A stretch of DNA of 64,000 nt, taken from assembly GCF_900700375.1 (NCBI RefSeq), contig NC_041707.1, positions 30,932,264-30,996,263 of the forward strand, given 5' to 3'. The translations under genes were made by a program, and so were the position numbers. Shown here piece by piece: positions 34,729 to 49,095 of the stretch. The stretch is from Denticeps clupeoides (taxonomy: Eukaryota; Chordata; Actinopteri; Clupeiformes; Denticipitidae). Within the stretch, counting starts at the first letter, position 1; every line of letters begins with the position of its first letter. Under the pieces are notes generated by a model, which saw only the letters and a list, made by a program, of their open reading frames with translations, was not told the origin of the DNA and did not search any database.

Positions 34729-36589
34729 TTCTTTTTTTTTTTTTTTGCCCCGAACCGTTCAAAACCACCGGCAAACTCACATTACACCCTGCAATATTAA
34801 CTTCAACATGCAACAAAATTAAAAATATATACATTTGGGTTTTTTTTAATAAATCTCTCCAACCAAAAACATGAAAACAATCTGACAATTGAACTGACTT
34901 TTGTAGACACATAGCAAATCGGTCTCTGCATGAAGCTGCAGGGGGGGGGAAAATGATAATAATTAAGGCAGAACTTTATACTTGGTCCTTGTGCAAAACT
35001 GCAACATAATCAGTACAACTCCGCACACACAACTTCTATACGAGTTCATTGTCGTGGGCAGCAGATGGTGGTAAATCGTAGCGATTTTTCGTCTTCACAC
35101 ATCAACTTACTTTGCAGGAACAATCAACTAAGCCGTTCTTTCTTCCCAACAGGAAGTTTCCTGTAACAAACAGGAAGAAGCAACAAGTGGGCAACCATGT
35201 GACCTGAGACAATTTTGTACAGTTTCATGCTTTAGCTTCAAAGATCAAACATTCCCCTCTGAAACATCTTGTTCCTAGCAGCAATGCAAAAGAGAAATAA
35301 AGACACCTCACCACTGATTTGTGTTGGACTTTTGTTTATTTGAGGGCCGAGCAGCAGTACGCTGTATTTCAAAAAACAGAATACATCAAGGACATACGAA
35401 AATGAGCCGAGGAACTGTGAACATCTTCAAGCTGACTTTTATATCATGTTAACTTTTCGCTTCAACATTATTGCGTTTATTTTTCTATTTTTCATTAACT
35501 AGTACCATTCGTCTTATGTGTTTACTTGTAAAATGTACAACCTTTGAGCTTTTCTCATTTTATCCTCAAGTAGAAGAAGAAAACAACAGCATTTTGCATA
35601 GGGCATGTATGCCCATTCTTTTCATCATTTTGAGTTGTGCGTTAATTTATTTAACCAACTAACGTTTAGTGCTGTTAAAATGTTCAAAAAGCATCATTCC
35701 ACCTGTTTTGCATGCTTTCCACAGCTGAAAATATTGAAGTTTATTTACTGGACATGTCCATCAGGAACACATAAAAACCGCGCATTGCATTCAAGTCAGA
35801 GTTGGTGTCTTTTCCACGTTTGGCATTTACTTTTGTGACGGTTGAAGATGGTATTGATTTTTTTTTTTTTTTTTGCTATAATGTTCCTGTTTAATTTTAA
35901 TTTAAAGTCTCTAAAAACATGCTCATCACCTTGAACACCCAGGTTGTAAGACAGAGGAAGTTTTCCTGGAAAATTCTGGTTCCTGACTGTATTTTGTTTT
36001 CCAAGTGTTAGGCTCCTTGCACTTTAACTTAGCCGATAGGCTCAGTTGAACCACACTTGTTGAAATAAGTCTTGCTATACGGGTATGAAGAACAGATATG
36101 GACGACATTGCACTGATGTTCGTCGCTTTGGAGAAGAGCGTCTACTGAATGGGGCCAGTGAGGAGCTAAATGCGGCGTCCACAGGCTGTGAGCAAAGCGG
36201 AATTCAAGCGACATTGCAACTTTTGAGCTGCAGGGGGCGCTGTGACACGGCGCCTCTTTACTTCTCATGTTCACGCTTCTCTTTCAAAGCAGAGCTTAGA
36301 TTTAAATCCCACATTTACCCTGAGAGACAGAAAAACGTGGCGGAACAAACGCTGGCCAACGAACCTGGAACGGACTGGGCTTGTGGCTGACCGTGAAGCA
36401 CAGAGCTCCGTTTTGATCGGAGAGTGTACAAACGTGAGCTGAATGTGAGCACATGTGCTGTGAGCGTTCTAAAGTTGTCCACTATCTGGTCCCAGCGTTC
36501 GCTGTCAGACTGTGGGCCAGTGGGCTGCTAGTAGAGGTGAAACCATTGCTTCCTTCCTCTTAAAAGCAGCCTTTCCGACAGCAGCTCTC

Positions 36590-36709
36590 GCTTACGGCCA
36601 TACCACCCTGAGAACGCCCGATCTCGTCCGATCTCGGAAGCTAAGCAGGGTCGGGCCTGGTTAGTACTTGGATGGGAGACCGCCTGGGAATACCAGGTGC
36701 TGTAAGCTT
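36590..36709 (+). rRNA. 5S ribosomal RNA gene, array copy 3
   Basis: Identical by eye to copy 1. Its spacer carries 'gcttttttcatttt' near 37527 (shared with the copy 9 spacer) and 'gttacaatg' near 37655. Confidence 0.98.
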
Positions 36710-38572
36710 TTCTTTTTTTTTTTTTTGCCCCGAACCGTTCAAAACCACCGGCAAACTCACATTACACCCTGCAATATTAACTTCAACATGCAACAAAATT
36801 AAAAATATATACATTTGGGTTTTTTTTAATAAATCTCTCCAACCAAAAACATGAAAACAATCTGACAATTGAACTGACTTTTGTAGACACATAGCAAATC
36901 GGTCTCTGCATGAAGCTGCAGGGGGGGAAAAATGATAATAATTAAGGCAGAACTTTATACTTGGTCCTTGTGCAAAACTGCAACATAATCAGTACAACTC
37001 CGCACACACAACTTCTATACGAGTTCATTGTCGTGGGCAGCAGATGGTGGTAAATCGTAGCGATTTTTCGTCTTCACACATCAACTTACTTTGCAGGAAC
37101 AATCAACTAAGCCGTTCTTTCTTCCCAACAGGAAGTTTCCTGTAACAAACAGGAAGAAGCAACAAGTGGGCAACCATGTGACCTGAGACAATTTTGTACA
37201 GTTTCATGCTTTAGCTTCAAAGATCAAACATTCCCCTCTGAAACATCTTGTTCCTAGCAGCAATGCAAAAGAGAAATAAAGACACCTCACCACTGATTTG
37301 TGTTGGACTTTTGTTTATTTGAGGGCCGAGCAGCAGTACGCTGTATTTCAAAAAACAGAATACATCAAGGACATACGAAAATGAGCCGAGGAACTGTGAA
37401 CATCTTCAAGCTGACTTTTATATCATGTTAACTTTTCGCTTCAACATTATTGCGTTTATTTTTCTATTTTTCATTAACTAGTACCATTCGTCTTATGTGT
37501 TTACTTGTAAAATGTACAACCTTTGAGCTTTTTTCATTTTATCCTCAAGTAGAAGAAGAAAACAACAGCATTTTGCATAGGGCATGTATGCCCATTCTTT
37601 TCATCATTTTGAGTTGTGCGTTAATTTATTTAACCAACTAACGTTTAGTGCTGTTACAATGTTCAAAAAGCATCATTCCACCTGTTTTGCATGCTTTCCA
37701 CAGCTGAAAATATTGAAGTTTATTTACTGGACATGTCCATCAGGAACACATAAAAACCGCGCATTGCATTCAAGTCAGAGTTGGTGTCTTTTCCACGTTT
37801 GGCATTTACTTTTGTGACGGTTGAAGATGGTATTGATTTTTTTTTTTTTTTTTTTTGCTATAATGTTCCTGTTTAATTTTAATTTAAAGTCTCTAAAAAC
37901 ATGCTCATCACCTTGAACACCCAGGTTGTAAGACAGAGGAAGTTTTCCTGGAAAATTCTGGTTCCTGACTGTATTTTTGTTTTCCAAGTGTTAGGCTCCT
38001 TGCACTTTAACTTAGCCGATAGGCTCAGTTGAACCACACTTGTTGAAATAAGTCTTGCTATACGGGTATGAAGAACAGATATGGACGACATTGCACTGAT
38101 GTTCGTCGCTTTGGAGAAGAGCGTCTACTGAATGGGGCCAGTGAGGAGCTAAATGCGGCGTCCACAGGCTGTGAGCAAAGCGGAATTCAAGCGACATTGC
38201 AACTTTTGAGCTGCAGGGGGCGCTGTGACACGGCGCCTCTTTACTTCTCATGTTCACGCTTCTCTTTCAAAGCAGAGCTTAGATTTAAATCCCACATTTA
38301 CCCTGAGAGACAGAAAAACGTGGCGGAACAAACGCTGGCCAACGAACCTGGAACGGACTGGGCTTGTGGCTGACCGTGAAGCACAGAGCTCCGTTTTGAT
38401 CGGAGAGTGTACAAACGTGAGCTGAATGTGAGCACATGTGCTGTGAGCGTTCTAAAGTTGTCCACTATCTGGTCCCAGCGTTCGCTGTCAGACTGTGGGC
38501 CAGTGGGCTGCTAGTAGAGGTGAAACCATTGCTTCCTTCCTCTTAAAAGCAGCCTTTCCGACAGCAGCTCTC

Positions 38573-38692
38573 GCTTACGGCCATACCACCCTGAGAACGC
38601 CCGATCTCGTCCGATCTCGGAAGCTAAGCAGGGTCGGGCCTGGTTAGTACTTGGATGGGAGACCGCCTGGGAATACCAGGTGCTGTAAGCTT
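38573..38692 (+). rRNA. 5S ribosomal RNA gene, array copy 4
   Basis: Identical by eye. Its spacer replaces the usual poly(T) by an (ATTT)n tract at about 39820-39846, a variant shared only with copy 6. Confidence 0.98.
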
Positions 38693-40561
38693 TTCTTTTT
38701 TTTTTTTTTGCCCCGAACCGTTCAAAACCACCGGCAAACTCACATTACACCCTGCAATATTAACTTCAACATGCAACAAAATTAAAAATATATACATTTG
38801 GGTTTTTTTTAATAAATCTCTCCAACCAAAAACATGAAAACAATCTGACAATTGAACTGACTTTTGTAGACACATAGCAAATCGGTCTCTGCATGAAGCT
38901 GCAGGGGGGGAAAAATGATAATAATTAAGGCAGAACTTTATACTTGGTCCTTGTGCAAAACTGCAACATAATCAGTACAACTCCGCACACACAACTTCTA
39001 TACGAGTTCATTGTCGTGGGCAGCAGATGGTGGTAAATCGTAGCGATTTTTCGTCTTCACACATCAACTTACTTTGCAGGAACAATCAACTAAGCCGTTC
39101 TTTCTTCCCAACAGGAAGTTTCCTGTAACAAACAGGAAGAAGCAACAAGTGGGCAACCATGTGACCTGAGACAATTTTGTACAGTTTCATGCTTTAGCTT
39201 CAAAGATCAAACATTCCCCTCTGAAACATCTTGTTCCTAGCAGCAATGCAAAAGAGAAATAAAGACACCTCACCACTGATTTGTGTTGGACTTTTGTTTA
39301 TTTGAGGGCCGAGCAGCAGTACGCTGTATTTCAAAAAACAGAATACATCAAGGACATACGAAAATGAGCCGAGGAACTGTGAACATCTTCAAGCTGACTT
39401 TTATATCATGTTAACTTTTCGCTTCAACATTATTGCGTTTATTTTTCTATTTTTCATTAACTAGTACCATTCGTCTTATGTGTTTACTTGTAAAATGTAC
39501 AACCTTTGAGCTTTTCTCATTTTATCCTCAAGTAGAAGAAGAAAACAACAGCATTTTGCATAGGGCATGTATGCCCATTCTTTTCATCATTTTGAGTTGT
39601 GCGTTAATTTATTTAACCAACTAACGTTTAGTGCTGTTAAAATGTTCAAAAAGCATCATTCCACCTGTTTTGCATGCTTTCCACAGCTGAAAATATTGAA
39701 GTTTATTTACTGGACATGTCCATCAGGAACACATAAAAACCGCGCATTGCATTCAAGTCAGAGTTGGTGTCTTTTCCACGTTTGGCATTTACTTTTGTGA
39801 CGGTTGAAGATGGTATTGATTTTTTTATTTATTTATTTATTTTTTGCTATAATGTTCCTGTTTAATTTTAATTTAAAGTCTCTAAAAACATGCTCATCAC
39901 CTTGAACACCCAGGTTGTAAGACAGAGGAAGTTTTCCTGGAAAATTCTGGTTCCTGACTGTATTTTTGTTTTCCAAGTGTTAGGCTCCTTGCACTTTAAC
40001 TTAGCCGATAGGCTCAGTTGAACCACACTTGTTGAAATAAGTCTTGCTATACGGGTATGAAGAACAGATATGGACGACATTGCACTGATGTTCGTCGCTT
40101 TGGAGAAGAGCGTCTACTGAATGGGGCCAGTGAGGAGCTAAATGCGGCGTCCACAGGCTGTGAGCAAAGCGGAATTCAAGCGACATTGCAACTTTTGAGC
40201 TGCAGGGGGCGCTGTGACACGGCGCCTCTTTACTTCTCATGTTCACGCTTCTCTTTCAAAGCAGAGCTTAGATTTAAATCCCACATTTACCCTGAGAGAC
40301 AGAAAAACGTGGCGGAACAAACGCTGGCCAACGAACCTGGAACGGACTGGGCTTGTGGCTGACCGTGAAGCACAGAGCTCCGTTTTGATCGGAGAGTGTA
40401 CAAACGTGAGCTGAATGTGAGCACATGTGCTGTGAGCGTTCTAAAGTTGTCCACTATCTGGTCCCAGCGTTCGCTGTCAGACTGTGGGCCAGTGGGCTGC
40501 TAGTAGAGGTGAAACCATTGCTTCCTTCCTCTTAAAAGCAGCCTTTCCGACAGCAGCTCTC

Positions 40562-40681
40562 GCTTACGGCCATACCACCCTGAGAACGCCCGATCTCGTC
40601 CGATCTCGGAAGCTAAGCAGGGTCGGGCCTGGTTAGTACTTGGATGGGAGACCGCCTGGGAATACCAGGTGCTGTAAGCTT
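40562..40681 (+). rRNA. 5S ribosomal RNA gene, array copy 5
   Basis: Identical by eye. The spacer poly(T) near 41808 lacks the A that precedes it in other units. Confidence 0.98.
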
Positions 40682-42545
40682 TTCTTTTTTTTTTTTTTTG
40701 CCCCGAACCGTTCAAAACCACCGGCAAACTCACATTACACCCTGCAATATTAACTTCAACATGCAACAAAATTAAAAATATATACATTTGGGTTTTTTTT
40801 AATAAATCTCTCCAACCAAAAACATGAAAACAATCTGACAATTGAACTGACTTTTGTAGACACATAGCAAATCGGTCTCTGCATGAAGCTGCAGGGGGGG
40901 GGAAATGATAATAATTAAGGCAGAACTTTATACTTGGTCCTTGTGCAAAACTGCAACATAATCAGTACAACTCCGCACACACAACTTCTATACGAGTTCA
41001 TTGTCGTGGGCAGCAGATGGTGGTAAATCGTAGCGATTTTTCGTCTTCACACATCAACTTACTTTGCAGGAACAATCAACTAAGCCGTTCTTTCTTCCCA
41101 ACAGGAAGTTTCCTGTAACAAACAGGAAGAAGCAACAAGTGGGCAACCATGTGACCTGAGACAATTTTGTACAGTTTCATGCTTTAGCTTCAAAGATCAA
41201 ACATTCCCCTCTGAAACATCTTGTTCCTAGCAGCAATGCAAAAGAGAAATAAAGACACCTCACCACTGATTTGTGTTGGACTTTTGTTTATTTGAGGGCC
41301 GAGCAGCAGTACGCTGTATTTCAAAAAACAGAATACATCAAGGACATACGAAAATGAGCCGAGGAACTGTGAACATCTTCAAGCTGACTTTTATATCATG
41401 TTAACTTTTCGCTTCAACATTATTGCGTTTATTTTTCTATTTTTCATTAACTAGTACCATTCGTCTTATGTGTTTACTTGTAAAATGTACAACCTTTGAG
41501 CTTTTCTCATTTTATCCTCAAGTAGAAGAAGAAAACAACAGCATTTTGCATAGGGCATGTATGCCCATTCTTTTCATCATTTTGAGTTGTGCGTTAATTT
41601 ATTTAACCAACTAACGTTTAGTGCTGTTAAAATGTTCAAAAAGCATCATTCCACCTGTTTTGCATGCTTTCCACAGCTGAAAATATTGAAGTTTATTTAC
41701 TGGACATGTCCATCAGGAACACATAAAAACCGCGCATTGCATTCAAGTCAGAGTTGGTGTCTTTTCCACGTTTGGCATTTACTTTTGTGACGGTTGAAGA
41801 TGGTATTGTTTTTTTTTTTTTTTTTTTTTGCTATAATGTTCCTGTTTAATTTTAATTTAAAGTCTCTAAAAACATGCTCATCACCTTGAACACCCAGGTT
41901 GTAAGACAGAGGAAGTTTTCCTGGAAAATTCTGGTTCCTGACTGTATTTTTGTTTTCCAAGTGTTAGGCTCCTTGCACTTTAACTTAGCCGATAGGCTCA
42001 GTTGAACCACACTTGTTGAAATAAGTCTTGCTATACGGGTATGAAGAACAGATATGGACGACATTGCACTGATGTTCGTCGCTTTGGAGAAGAGCGTCTA
42101 CTGAATGGGGCCAGTGAGGAGCTAAATGCGGCGTCCACAGGCTGTGAGCAAAGCGGAATTCAAGCGACATTGCAACTTTTGAGCTGCAGGGGGCGCTGTG
42201 ACACGGCGCCTCTTTACTTCTCATGTTCACGCTTCTCTTTCAAAGCAGAGCTTAGATTTAAATCCCACATTTACCCTGAGAGACAGAAAAACGTGGCGGA
42301 ACAAACGCTGGCCAACGAACCTGGAACGGACTGGGCTTGTGGCTGACCGTGAAGCACAGAGCTCCGTTTTGATCGGAGAGTGTACAAACGTGAGCTGAAT
42401 GTGAGCACATGTGCTGTGAGCGTTCTAAAGTTGTCCACTATCTGGTCCCAGCGTTCGCTGTCAGACTGTGGGCCAGTGGGCTGCTAGTAGAGGTGAAACC
42501 ATTGCTTCCTTCCTCTTAAAAGCAGCCTTTCCGACAGCAGCTCTC

Positions 42546-42665
42546 GCTTACGGCCATACCACCCTGAGAACGCCCGATCTCGTCCGATCTCGGAAGCTAA
42601 GCAGGGTCGGGCCTGGTTAGTACTTGGATGGGAGACCGCCTGGGAATACCAGGTGCTGTAAGCTT
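42546..42665 (+). rRNA. 5S ribosomal RNA gene, array copy 6
   Basis: Identical by eye. It is followed by the longest spacer, holding an (ATTT)n tract near 43797 and an internal duplication of about 480 bp. Confidence 0.98.
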
Positions 42666-43627
42666 TTCTTTTTTTTTTTTTTGCCCCGAACCGTTCAAAA
42701 CCACCGGCAAACTCACATTACACCCTGCAATATTAACTTCAACATGCAACAAAATTAAAAATATATACATTTGGGTTTTTTTTAATAAATCTCTCCAACC
42801 AAAAACATGAAAACAATCTGACAATTGAACTGACTTTTGTAGACACATAGCAAATCGGTCTCTGCATGAAGCTGCAGGGGGGGAAAAATGATAATAATTA
42901 AGGCAGAACTTTATACTTGGTCCTTGTGCAAAACTGCAACATAATCAGTACAACTCCGCACACACAACTTCTATACGAGTTCATTGTCGTGGGCAGCAGA
43001 TGGTGGTAAATCGTAGCGATTTTTCGTCTTCACACATCAACTTACTTTGCAGGAACAATCAACTAAGCCGTTCTTTCTTCCCAACAGGAAGTTTCCTGTA
43101 ACAAACAGGAAGAAGCAACAAGTGGGCAACCATGTGACCTGAGACAATTTTGTACAGTTTCATGCTTTAGCTTCAAAGATCAAACATTCCCCTCTGAAAC
43201 ATCTTGTTCCTAGCAGCAATGCAAAAGAGAAATAAAGACACCTCACCACTGATTTGTGTTGGACTTTTGTTTATTTGAGGGCCGAGCAGCAGTACGCTGT
43301 ATTTCAAAAAACAGAATACATCAAGGACATACGAAAATGAGCCGAGGAACTGTGAACATCTTCAAGCTGACTTTTATATCATGTTAACTTTTCGCTTCAA
43401 CATTATTGCGTTTATTTTTCTATTTTTCATTAACTAGTACCATTCGTCTTATGTGTTTACTTGTAAAATGTACAACCTTTGAGCTTTTCTCATTTTATCC
43501 TCAAGTAGAAGAAGAAAACAACAGCATTTTGCATAGGGCATGTATGCCCATTCTTTTCATCATTTTGAGTTGTGCGTTAATTTATTTAACCAACTAACGT
43601 TTAGTGCTGTTAAAATGTTCAAAAAGC

Positions 43628-44586
43628 ATCATTCCACCTGTTTTGCATGCTTTCCACAGCTGAAAATATTGAAGTTTATTTACTGGACATGTCCATCAGG
43701 AACACATAAAAACCGCGCATTGCATTCAAGTCAGAGTTGGTGTCTTTTCCACGTTTGGCATTTACTTTTGTGACGGTTGAAGATGGTATTGATTTTTTTA
43801 TTTATTTATTTATTTTTTGCTATAATGTTCCTGTTTAATTTTAATTTAAAGTCTCTAAAAACATGCTCATCACCTTGAACACCCAGGTTGTAAGACAGAG
43901 GAAGTTTTCCTGGAAAATTCTGGTTCCTGACTGTAATTTTGTTTTCCAAGTGTTAGGCTACTTGCACTTTAACTTAGCCGATAGGCTCAGTTGAACGACA
44001 CTTGTTGAAATAAGTCTTGCTATACGGGTATGAAGAACAGATATGGACGACATTGCACTGATGTTCGTCGCTTTGGAGAAGAGCGTCTACTGAATGGGGC
44101 TAGTGAGGAGATCATTCCACCTGTTTTGCATGCTTTCCACAGCTGAAAATATTGAAGTTTATTTACTGGACATGTCCATCAGGAACACATAAAAACCGCG
44201 CATTGCATTCAAGTCAGAGTTGGTGTCTTTTCCACGTTTGGCATTTACTTTTGTGACGGTTGAAGATGGTATTGATTTTTTTTTTTTTTTTTTTGCTATA
44301 ATGTTCCTGTTTAATTTTAATTTAAAGTCTCTAAAAACATGCTCATCACCTTGAACACCCAGGTTGTAAGACAGAGGAAGTTTTCCTGGAAAATTCTGGT
44401 TCCTGACTGTATTTTTGTTTTCCAAGTGTTAGGCTCCTTGCACTTTAACTTAGCCGATAGGCTCTGTTGAACGACACTTGTTGAACTAAGTCTTGCTATA
44501 CGGGTATGAAGAACAGATATGGACGACATTGCACTGATGTTCGTCGCTTTGGAGAAGAGCGTCTACTGAATGGGGCCAGTGAGGAG
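43628..44586 (+). repeat. Internal tandem duplication in the copy 6 spacer
   Basis: The segment 'atcattccacc ... gtgaggag' occurs at 43628-44110 and again at 44111-44586. The two copies differ: the first has (ATTT)n and 'gttaggctac', the second has poly(T) and 'ggctctgttgaacgac'. They therefore come from different unit variants or have since diverged. Confidence 0.9.
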
Positions 44587-45010
44587 CTAAATGCGGCGTC
44601 CACAGGCTGTGAGCAAAGCGGAATTCAAGCGACATTGCAACTTTTGAGCTGCAGGGGGCGCTGTGACACGGCGCCTCTTTACTTCTCATGTTCACGCTTC
44701 TCTTTCAAAGCAGAGCTTAGATTTAAATCCCACATTTACCCTGAGAGACAGAAAAACGTGGCGGAACAAACGCTGGCCAACGAACCTGGAACGGACTGGG
44801 CTTGTGGCTGACCGTGAAGCACAGAGCTCCGTTTTGATCGGAGAGTGTACAAACGTGAGCTGAATGTGAGCACATGTGCTGTGAGCGTTCTAAAGTTGTC
44901 CACTATCTGGTCCCAGCGTTCGCTGTCAGACTGTGGGCCAGTGGGCTGCTAGTAGAGGTGAAACCATTGCTTCCTTCCTCTTAAAAGCAGCCTTTCCGAC
45001 AGCAGCTCTC

Positions 45011-45130
45011 GCTTACGGCCATACCACCCTGAGAACGCCCGATCTCGTCCGATCTCGGAAGCTAAGCAGGGTCGGGCCTGGTTAGTACTTGGATGGGAGA
45101 CCGCCTGGGAATACCAGGTGCTGTAAGCTT
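45011..45130 (+). rRNA. 5S ribosomal RNA gene, array copy 7
   Basis: Identical by eye. It starts 2465 bases after copy 6 because of the duplicated spacer. Its own spacer shows no distinctive variant. Confidence 0.98.
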
Positions 45131-46992
45131 TTCTTTTTTTTTTTTTTGCCCCGAACCGTTCAAAACCACCGGCAAACTCACATTACACCCTGCAATATTA
45201 ACTTCAACATGCAACAAAATTAAAAATATATACATTTGGGTTTTTTTTAATAAATCTCTCCAACCAAAAACATGAAAACAATCTGACAATTGAACTGACT
45301 TTTGTAGACACATAGCAAATCGGTCTCTGCATGAAGCTGCAGGGGGGGGGAAATGATAATAATTAAGGCAGAACTTTATACTTGGTCCTTGTGCAAAACT
45401 GCAACATAATCAGTACAACTCCGCACACACAACTTCTATACGAGTTCATTGTCGTGGGCAGCAGATGGTGGTAAATCGTAGCGATTTTTCGTCTTCACAC
45501 ATCAACTTACTTTGCAGGAACAATCAACTAAGCCGTTCTTTCTTCCCAACAGGAAGTTTCCTGTAACAAACAGGAAGAAGCAACAAGTGGGCAACCATGT
45601 GACCTGAGACAATTTTGTACAGTTTCATGCTTTAGCTTCAAAGATCAAACATTCCCCTCTGAAACATCTTGTTCCTAGCAGCAATGCAAAAGAGAAATAA
45701 AGACACCTCACCACTGATTTGTGTTGGACTTTTGTTTATTTGAGGGCCGAGCAGCAGTACGCTGTATTTCAAAAAACAGAATACATCAAGGACATACGAA
45801 AATGAGCCGAGGAACTGTGAACATCTTCAAGCTGACTTTTATATCATGTTAACTTTTCGCTTCAACATTATTGCGTTTATTTTTCTATTTTTCATTAACT
45901 AGTACCATTCGTCTTATGTGTTTACTTGTAAAATGTACAACCTTTGAGCTTTTCTCATTTTATCCTCAAGTAGAAGAAGAAAACAACAGCATTTTGCATA
46001 GGGCATGTATGCCCATTCTTTTCATCATTTTGAGTTGTGCGTTAATTTATTTAACCAACTAACGTTTAGTGCTGTTAAAATGTTCAAAAAGCATCATTCC
46101 ACCTGTTTTGCATGCTTTCCACAGCTGAAAATATTGAAGTTTATTTACTGGACATGTCCATCAGGAACACATAAAAACCGCGCATTGCATTCAAGTCAGA
46201 GTTGGTGTCTTTTCCACGTTTGGCATTTACTTTTGTGACGGTTGAAGATGGTATTGATTTTTTTTTTTTTTTTTTTGCTATAATGTTCCTGTTTAATTTT
46301 AATTTAAAGTCTCTAAAAACATGCTCATCACCTTGAACACCCAGGTTGTAAGACAGAGGAAGTTTTCCTGGAAAATTCTGGTTCCTGACTGTATTTTTGT
46401 TTTCCAAGTGTTAGGCTCCTTGCACTTTAACTTAGCCGATAGGCTCAGTTGAACCACACTTGTTGAAATAAGTCTTGCTATACGGGTATGAAGAACAGAT
46501 ATGGACGACATTGCACTGATGTTCGTCGCTTTGGAGAAGAGCGTCTACTGAATGGGGCCAGTGAGGAGCTAAATGCGGCGTCCACAGGCTGTGAGCAAAG
46601 CGGAATTCAAGCGACATTGCAACTTTTGAGCTGCAGGGGGCGCTGTGACACGGCGCCTCTTTACTTCTCATGTTCACGCTTCTCTTTCAAAGCAGAGCTT
46701 AGATTTAAATCCCACATTTACCCTGAGAGACAGAAAAACGTGGCGGAACAAACGCTGGCCAACGAACCTGGAACGGACTGGGCTTGTGGCTGACCGTGAA
46801 GCACAGAGCTCCGTTTTGATCGGAGAGTGTACAAACGTGAGCTGAATGTGAGCACATGTGCTGTGAGCGTTCTAAAGTTGTCCACTATCTGGTCCCAGCG
46901 TTCGCTGTCAGACTGTGGGCCAGTGGGCTGCTAGTAGAGGTGAAACCATTGCTTCCTTCCTCTTAAAAGCAGCCTTTCCGACAGCAGCTCTC

Positions 46993-47112
46993 GCTTACGG
47001 CCATACCACCCTGAGAACGCCCGATCTCGTCCGATCTCGGAAGCTAAGCAGGGTCGGGCCTGGTTAGTACTTGGATGGGAGACCGCCTGGGAATACCAGG
47101 TGCTGTAAGCTT
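46993..47112 (+). rRNA. 5S ribosomal RNA gene, array copy 8
   Basis: Identical by eye. The terminator here is an unbroken T-run, while other units have a C after the first four T. Confidence 0.98.
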
Positions 47113-48975
47113 TTTTTTTTTTTTTTTTTGCCCCGAACCGTTCAAAACCACCGGCAAACTCACATTACACCCTGCAATATTAACTTCAACATGCAACAAA
47201 ATTAAAAATATATACATTTGGGTTTTTTTTAATAAATCTCTCCAACCAAAAACATGAAAACAATCTGACAATTGAACTGACTTTTGTAGACACATAGCAA
47301 ATCGGTCTCTGCATGAAGCTGCAGGGGGGGGAAAATGATAATAATTAAGGCAGAACTTTATACTTGGTCCTTGTGCAAAACTGCAACATAATCAGTACAA
47401 CTCCGCACACACAACTTCTATACGAGTTCATTGTCGTGGGCAGCAGATGGTGGTAAATCGTAGCGATTTTTCGTCTTCACACATCAACTTACTTTGCAGG
47501 AACAATCAACTAAGCCGTTCTTTCTTCCCAACAGGAAGTTTCCTGTAACAAACAGGAAGAAGCAACAAGTGGGCAACCATGTGACCTGAGACAATTTTGT
47601 ACAGTTTCATGCTTTAGCTTCAAAGATCAAACATTCCCCTCTGAAACATCTTGTTCCTAGCAGCAATGCAAAAGAGAAATAAAGACACCTCACCACTGAT
47701 TTGTGTTGGACTTTTGTTTATTTGAGGGCCGAGCAGCAGTACGCTGTATTTCAAAAAACAGAATACATCAAGGACATACGAAAATGAGCCGAGGAACTGT
47801 GAACATCTTCAAGCTGACTTTTATATCATGTTAACTTTTCGCTTCAACATTATTGCGTTTATTTTTCTATTTTTCATTAACTAGTACCATTCGTCTTATG
47901 TGTTTACTTGTAAAATGTACAACCTTTGAGCTTTTCTCATTTTATCCTCAAGTAGAAGAAGAAAACAACAGCATTTTGCATAGGGCATGTATGCCCATTC
48001 TTTTCATCATTTTGAGTTGTGCGTTAATTTATTTAACCAACTAACGTTTAGTGCTGTTAAAATGTTCAAAAAGCATCATTCCACCTGTTTTGCATGCTTT
48101 CCACAGCTGAAAATATTGAAGTTTATTTACTGGACATGTCCATCAGGAACACATAAAAACCGCGCATTGCATTCAAGTCAGAGTTGGTGTCTTTTCCACG
48201 TTTGGCATTTACTTTTGTGACGGTTGAAGATGGTATTGATTTTTTTTTTTTTTTTTTTTGCTATAATGTTCCTGTTTAATTTTAATTTAAAGTCTCTAAA
48301 AACATGCTCATCACCTTGAACACCCAGGTTGTAAGACAGAGGAAGTTTTCCTGGAAAATTCTGGTTCCTGACTGTATTTTTGTTTTCCAAGTGTTAGGCT
48401 CCTTGCACTTTAACTTAGCCGATAGGCTCAGTTGAACCACACTTGTTGAAATAAGTCTTGCTATACGGGTATGAAGAACAGATATGGACGACATTGCACT
48501 GATGTTCGTCGCTTTGGAGAAGAGCGTCTACTGAATGGGGCCAGTGAGGAGCTAAATGCGGCGTCCACAGGCTGTGAGCAAAGCGGAATTCAAGCGACAT
48601 TGCAACTTTTGAGCTGCAGGGGGCGCTGTGACACGGCGCCTCTTTACTTCTCATGTTCACGCTTCTCTTTCAAAGCAGAGCTTAGATTTAAATCCCACAT
48701 TTACCCTGAGAGACAGAAAAACGTGGCGGAACAAACGCTGGCCAACGAACCTGGAACGGACTGGGCTTGTGGCTGACCGTGAAGCACAGAGCTCCGTTTT
48801 GATCGGAGAGTGTACAAACGTGAGCTGAATGTGAGCACATGTGCTGTGAGCGTTCTAAAGTTGTCCACTATCTGGTCCCAGCGTTCGCTGTCAGACTGTG
48901 GGCCAGTGGGCTGCTAGTAGAGGTGAAACCATTGCTTCCTTCCTCTTAAAAGCAGCCTTTCCGACAGCAGCTCTC

Positions 48976-49095
48976 GCTTACGGCCATACCACCCTGAGAA
49001 CGCCCGATCTCGTCCGATCTCGGAAGCTAAGCAGGGTCGGGCCTGGTTAGTACTTGGATGGGAGACCGCCTGGGAATACCAGGTGCTGTAAGCTT
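48976..49095 (+). rRNA. 5S ribosomal RNA gene, array copy 9
   Basis: Identical by eye. Its spacer carries 'gaaatatcttg' near 49627 (shared with copy 10), 'gcttttttcatttt' near 49914 (shared with copy 3) and 'gaacgacac' near 50420. Confidence 0.98.
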
